Shown here one piece after another: positions 58,810 through 64,000 of a stretch of DNA of 64,000 nucleotides. How positions within the stretch are numbered: position 1 is the stretch's first letter; each line of letters starts with the position of its first letter. Location of the stretch: the NCBI GenBank assembly GCA_964036665.1, contig OZ038528.1:25097245-25161244 (forward strand), read 5' to 3'. The DNA is from Gordius sp. MW1. Lineage: Eukaryota > Nematomorpha > Gordioida > Gordea > Gordiidae. A model generated the notes under the pieces. It made no database searches and was not told the DNA's origin. It saw only the letters and a program-made list of their open reading frames with translations. The position numbers were made by a program, and so were the translations under genes.

Positions 58810-59517
58810 AACGTTTGGATAGAAATGGGCTCAAAGTCATTGACCGAAAGACGGTATACATGGAGATGAACGCAGAAGGCACACAATCGATGAATGAACA
58901 ATTGAAATTCCCAAGAGTTGACAAGTTTACGTACCTCGGCTCGATGCTACATCAAGAGGGAGGTTGCGCGAAAGAAGTTAATGCAAGAATTCAGAAGGGA
59001 TGGTGAAAATGGCGTAGCGTATCCGGTGTAATGTGTGACAAGAAGATGCCAATATAGTTGATGAGTAAAGCTTACAAATCTATCGTAAGACCGGTGTTAC
59101 TTTACGGAAGTGAAACATGGGCCTTGAACGCGACCCAAGAAAAACTATTACAAGCGACGGAAATTAGAATGATACGCTGGAGCTTGGGATACACAAAGTT
59201 GGACCATATGACGAATAAAAGTCTTAGAGAAAAAATGGGTATTCAGCCAATATCCGACTATATTAATGAAAATCGGCTAAGATGGTATGGGCATATCTTG
59301 AGAAGAAATGCGAGTGACGTCAATCGAATAGTACTAGACATGGAAGTGCCGAGAAAAAGAGGAAGAGGTCGACCTCGTGGTACCTGGAAAGGACAAGTGG
59401 ACAAAGTTATGCTCAATAAGAAGATCGATCCCAATATGGCTCTAACAGATCTAGATGGAAAAAACTGATAAAAAACCCCACGAATGTGGGACCTACGAAT
59501 TGATAAAGAAGAAGAAG
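58810..59517 (+). pseudogene. LINE reverse transcriptase C-terminal part with 3' end
   Basis: 58815-59004 reads DRKTVYMEMNAEG then VDKFTYLGSMLHQEGG, and a stop (TGA) ends the frame. From 59058 it reads KAYKSIVRPVLLYGSETWAL, LLQATEIRMIRWSLGY, ENRLRWYGHILRR and RKRGRGRPRGTW, the standard thumb and C-terminus of RTE/CR1-like LINEs. It ends after a stop at 59466 and a GAAGAAGAAGAGAG tail. The catalytic FADD region is missing, so this is a 5'-truncated, dead copy. Confidence 0.85.
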
Positions 59518-59519
59518 AG

Positions 59520-60149
59520 AGACCTATAGTATGAGAAGATCTTATTAAATGCATTATAACCATGAACGTGTGTAGTATATAGGAAGTCATTGCTCAATAA
59601 TTTAAATAATCAAGAGACATTATTTCTCAAAAAAAAGCTATTATCAAAAAATGTCATTCCATCCGGTGAATCCAACTTTAATCAAACATTTAATTAACCT
59701 TAATTTTAATGCTTTCTGTAAAAGTCTACAATATAGAGTGATCTATTCAATAAAACTCCTGTGTTTGAGACTTATCAGAAAAAATTAGATTATAATTCCG
59801 TTTAGAGAAAAACTTCCTCAAGAAAAAAACACAAACTATACTATTAAGCAAATCTCAGCAACGCTATTAAAAGTTTTTTGAACATTTCTATAACAAATTT
59901 GTATTATATATTAGTTCAAGATTAAAACTTCAGGATATTTTATTAACAAACACCCATTTCCACACAATATGAATCATATAAAATCAAAGATCAGTTGACA
60001 TAAGTTGGCTGGTGTTTTAGGTTTTATGAAACTTTAATATTAATATAAAATTAAAAAGTTGCACGCATAGAGTAATGAACTGTTCACCCCTTCACATATT
60101 TACACATCTAATGTAGCCAAAAGCGATTGCCATCTTGAATATTTATTTT
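59520..60149. other. No gene seen
   Basis: AT-rich sequence between the LINE and the long minisatellite element. Confidence 0.45.
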
Positions 60150-61669
60150 AATTGCTATGCAATTTATGGGCTCGTTTTTTGATTGTCCGTCCGTCCGTCC
60201 ATTGTCCGTCCATCCCTATCTATTTGCATTGGGTATATTAGGTTATCGATTTTTTAAATTAATGCATGAGAAAGAGGTGCCCCACCCCTCATCTCTATCT
60301 CCCTCGCTTTCGGGCGGGGTCGGGTTTTAATTGCTACGTTAAATTAATGCATAAGTATATATATTCGTTTTTGAATTGGGTAACATTGATATTAATGGCT
60401 ATAATTACCCTATGCCCTCCACTACAAGGGTTTGGGTTAGAATCTCGGAGTTTTTTTAGATTCTTATGATTGTTCTTGTTACTACCATTGATAATAAGAC
60501 TTTTTGGCCGTCTGCTGGCTGCTGACCAATGAAAAAAATGACCATTGGCCAAGGTGTGATTCCAAGTTTTTTTTTCGTTTTAGTTTTGACTATTACGATT
60601 GTTCTTGTTACTATCATTGATAATAAGACTTTTTGGCCGTCCGCTGGCTGCTGACCAATGAAAAAAATGACCATTGGCCAAAATGTGAATCCGAGTTTAT
60701 TTTTTCGTTTATTTTTGACTACTATGATTATTCCTGTTACTACCATTGCCATTATGACTTTTTGGCTGTCTGCTGGCTCCTGACCGATGGAAAAAATGAC
60801 CATTGGCCAAAATGTGAATCGAAATTATTTTTTTCGTTTTTTTTGACTATTAAGATTGTTCCTGTTTCTACCATTGCTATTATGACTTTTTGGCCGTCCG
60901 CTGGCTGCTGACCAATGGAATAAAATGACCATTGGCCAAAATGTGATTCGAAATTTTTTTTTTCGTTTTTTTGACTATTATGAATTTATATCCACTTTTA
61001 CCGTGTCCTGGCTGCCGACCAATGGAATAAAATGACCATTGGCCAAAATGTGATTCGAAAATTTTTTTTTCGTTTTTTTACTCTTATGAATTTATATCCA
61101 TTTTTACCGTGTGCTGGCTGCTGACCGATGGAAAAAAATGACCATTGGCCAAAGTGAGCATCAAATTTTTTTCCCCGTTTTTTTGGCTATCATTGACTTA
61201 TAGAGTATCTGTTGGTACTGACCAATGGAGAAAAAATGACCATTCGCCAAATTTTTGATTTTTTTAATTAAAAATTGTTCAAATTCAACAAAAATTTCTC
61301 CCAACAATTCTGCAAATTCTTAACATTGTGATGTTTTATAATATAATGTTTGTTAGACCCATAATCACTAAAGGCCGTAAAAACTAATGTAATACGCAAC
61401 TAGATGCAAACACTAAATCTAACCCTTGCCTATATTACATTTTGCCTATATTACATTTTGCCTATAAATGGAAAATTTGTATAAATAATTAATTAATTAT
61501 TAGGCATTTAATACCCCCCTATAGGCATTCTCGCCCCTTCCCACCTTTCTCGCCCATAAATTGCATAGCAAATATGATACATTTATACGAAGTAAAGATA
61601 AGTCGTCCCCCCTTCCCTTCTCCCCTCCCCTTCTCCCCTCCCCCTTCCCACGAGGGCCGAAGGCCCGAG
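60150..61669. mobile_element. Long minisatellite-bearing element, copy 2
   Basis: Same ends as 25935-27818: ATTGCTATGCAATTTATGGG on the left and hairpin GGGCCGAAGGCCC then GAG|TT on the right. The roughly 125-bp array (about 60440-61260) has the same TTTTTGGCCGTCCGCTGG and TGACCATTGGCC words. The 70-bp array of copy 1 is absent, which accounts for most of the 0.36-kb length difference. Confidence 0.8.
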
Positions 61670-62980
61670 TTTATTATTTTTGTATTGAAATAGATAACAC
61701 GGATCAAAAAACATTAATATTATAATATTTAATAACTTAGTTTACACGGATAAACATTAATACTACAACATTTAATAACTTAGTTTATTCACTATAATAA
61801 TTTAATAAATGCCATAAAACCGTTTAAAAAATATCCCCTATAATAAATTTAAATGTAGATGGCGCTATAAAAATATTTTTAAAAGGATCGAGTTAACTTT
61901 ATCATATCAAAATAGGTATATAAGGAATAGCCGATACTATAATAAGCCTTACACTTGATATTATCGGAGTGGCAGGAATTTTGGATGATATTGTTAACAT
62001 TGGGCTTAGGGAAATTTTGTTATGATAAAAATTTGCGGATATCGAATATAATTTAGCCAAGCAGATTTGGTTTTAAGTTATGGGAACGTACCTTATGAAA
62101 TAATTCTTTATTAAGAATAATTTTTATTCAAATTAATTAATAAAAGTATCACATGGGTAAAATACATTTGGCTCGCATTATCCGTTTTAATTAGAGATTA
62201 TATCTTTTCTTTGAGTTTCTTTAATAAAATATCACAGCATTTTCATTTTCTACCAATAAGCTAAAATATTTAACAAAATGGAAAAGCAAAGAAACCAAGT
62301 AACTTTATTAAAAACATTATAACCTAAATTTTTAATATTTAATTTGAATTTTTATTAAAATTTCATCCCCTCTAATGCTCCTGTTAATAAATCTCTTAAA
62401 GGTAAACTTTTATTGTTAAGTGCATGTGATTATCATGACGTACACTTTCTAGAATTTTTTTTTAATTAAAATGTTAGGTCGCGAGGCAAACCAATTCCTA
62501 AAGCAAATATCAAATTTTATTATCTCATACACACGACCCCAAAGAATTCTTTTATAAACCAAAAATAACCATGGTAATTTTAAAATTTAATACAATTTCG
62601 ATCCAAAGCTCTCTACGCCTTCTCATTAATCTAATATATTTTAGCATGTTTCATACACAATTATTTGGAATTAAGCCTCTATTGATTAAAAAACTATTCA
62701 TCGAGAGGAAACGAATCCCATGTGTTAGAGAAAGATTTATAATTATATTTCGCTATTAAAACTCCGATTGTTAGACCTAAAATAGAGCTGAATGGGTTTT
62801 ATAGGCTTTGGGGGATCTCTTTCCCTTTGATTTCTAGTGCTTACTTGCTATAAGTGGCTTTTAGAATGAGCAATATCTCGGTATTTGACTATTTTGCGAG
62901 CTTAGACGGGAGATACTGGGTTCAAATTGTAATTAGAAGGAGCGAAGATATCAACACAGGTGAAATCCCAAACTAGAAAC
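61670..62980. other. No gene seen
   Basis: AT-rich with short unsupported open frames. Confidence 0.45.
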
Positions 62981-63166
62981 TTACCAGCCTCCCATCGAAA
63001 TTAAGGAAGCTCCGTCGAGACGCATCCTACCTCCTAGAGAAGAATCGGATGGTTTATTGATGGACGGAATTCCCGCTTTTTTCAAAGCCGATTGAATTAA
63101 AAGTTCTATTTTTGGATTTCGAAAAGACCGATGTTTATTAAACTTGCAATAGTGCGGGTAGTCCAC
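62981..63166 (-). pseudogene. LINE C-terminal (nuclease-like) fragment
   Basis: Minus-strand frame reads KHRSFRNPKIELLIQSALKK, then AGIPSINKPS and GGRMRLDGASLI. This parallels the segment of the retroelement protein at 47340-47450 (RH-x-x-IN ... GYP ... EPVGL ... DGKRPDG). A short, isolated and diverged scrap. Confidence 0.5.
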
Positions 63167-63239
63167 CTATTTATTTCTTTGTTGCAATTTTTGCAGGGAT
63201 ATTCTCTGGTAACTTTTATACCAGTCGGTAAAAGTTAAG

Positions 63240-63275
63240 ACAAGTCGAGAATTCTCGTTGAGACGAGACCGAGAT
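63240..63275. repeat. CTCGTCTCG-type tract (inverted)
   Basis: GTCGAGAATTCTCGTTGAGA followed by CGAGACCGAGATT is the reverse form of the tracts at 16385-19640 and 43112. Confidence 0.5.
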
Positions 63276-63318
63276 TAATAGGTCGTATAATTTATTAGTT
63301 AATGATTACTAATTTCTA

Positions 63319-64000
63319 GTGCTGTAAACATTTTTAAAACGCGTAACGTTCATTGACAAATCGAACGCGTTCACGTTCACGTTCGTTTTCAAAAAAAAGG
63401 AACGCGTTCACGTTCATTAAACCGGTTCTTTTCGTTCAAAATCTTATGATAAATTTTTTTTAAATTTAATTTAATATAAATAAAGGTCTTATATTTTTTA
63501 ACACATTATATTAACCATGATAAAAAATAATAGGTTTATTTCGATAATATAATTGTAAATATAATATAATAGAGCGAATATAAAGATTTTTTATAAAAAA
63601 TTTTTCTTATCAGTTTTTGATAATAAATGTTTTTCAAAATTTTTGTCGGATAAGCAGGAACGCTTGGCAGTTAATACAGGATTAGCTATACTAAAAACAC
63701 GCTCCACAGAAGCAGATGAAGGGATTTGAGTATTATACTTAATAAACAAATCTTTTAAAGCAGGAAATTTATTAAAAACATTTAATGTCCTTCGCTTCAA
63801 AAATTGAGATAAGATATCATCCTCCAATCTGCCCTCTACTTCCTCGTCAAAAAATAATATTTCAGAATCAACAGTTCTTTCATTATCAATTCTAGGGGTT
63901 TTTAACCCTTTTTTAAATAATACAAGTTTAGTTTCTTTACATTTAGTAATTATTAAATTCGGTCCATTCTATTAAATGAGTAATTATCATATTTTGGCCA
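63319..64000 (-). mobile_element. hAT element with transposase C-terminus, continuing past the window
   Basis: Starts near TAGTGCTGTAAACATT, followed by subterminal repeats ACGCGTTCACGTTCATT and GTTCACGTTCGTTTTC at 63330-63440, typical hAT transposase-binding arrays. The minus-strand coding part begins upstream of 63985 and ends at 63591: DSEILFFDEEVEGRLEDD, FPALKDLFIKYNTQIPSSAS, VERVFSIANPVLTAKRSCLS. This is the hAT C-terminal dimerisation domain, with no stop in the part seen. The rest of the protein is outside the window. Confidence 0.8.

Noticed and set aside
60456..60911. Open frames with repeated FFIGQQPADGQKV and mirror forms
   Set aside because: Translation of the ~125-bp minisatellite in the repeat element.
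62900..62945. GGGTTCAAATT, similar to a tRNA B box
   Set aside because: No matching A box, acceptor stem or cloverleaf could be drawn.

Overview
The window is AT-rich invertebrate (metazoan) nuclear DNA. The genes are split by GT-AG introns, several only about 50 bases long, and most of the remaining DNA is transposon-derived. No prokaryotic operon, rRNA or CRISPR was seen. The animal cannot be named from this window; a protostome or other invertebrate fits the gene content, short introns and transposon load. All exon coordinates were worked out by hand from reading frame, splice sites and remembered family patterns. No alignment was run.

Six cellular genes can be supported. (1) 1-10096 (+): the 3' part of a netrin receptor of the DCC/neogenin/Frazzled family, 18 exons, from FN3 domain 3 to the C-terminal P3 motif, with an unusual Cys/His-rich cytoplasmic insert. 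(2) 11175-14423 (-): a SUGP1-like G-patch splicing factor in 8 exons. (3) 24347-25409 (-): a complete three-exon TGF-beta superfamily precursor lacking the inter-chain cysteine. (4) 38966-40068 (+): VPS28 (ESCRT-I), 7 exons. (5) 41669-42615 (+): a secreted single-Kunitz peptide, two exons. (6) 48853-49853 (-): a secreted antistasin-like Cys-rich protein, two exons. They form no operon or pathway cluster; the two inhibitor-like genes are 6 kb apart and otherwise unrelated. Four of the six show a small phase or frame problem, mostly at A/T homopolymers or splice donors, so uncorrected assembly errors are a live explanation.

The rest is mobile DNA. Many hAT-type elements can be bounded from terminal inverted repeats plus 8-bp target duplications (37222-37976, 38628-38934, 34875-35324, 42051-42326, 51538-52264, 52992-54133, 55733-56974 and others). 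Two non-autonomous Helitrons have clear termini (29144-31235 and 57402-58591). A pair of long minisatellite-bearing elements lies at about 25.9-27.8 and 60.15-61.7 kb. LINE fragments, a Ty3/gypsy remnant and hAT transposase remnants are present. A roughly 0.9-kb inverted repeat of G/C-homopolymer units lies at 43.86-44.78 kb.

Layout: 0-14.4 kb two genes with transposons in many introns; 14.6-24.3 kb decayed hAT sequence and CTCGTCTCG repeats; 24.3-25.4 kb TGF-beta gene; 25.9-38.9 kb transposons; 38.9-42.6 kb VPS28 and Kunitz; 43-48 kb repeats; 48.9-49.9 kb antistasin-like gene; 50-64 kb nested transposons and LINE/hAT remnants.
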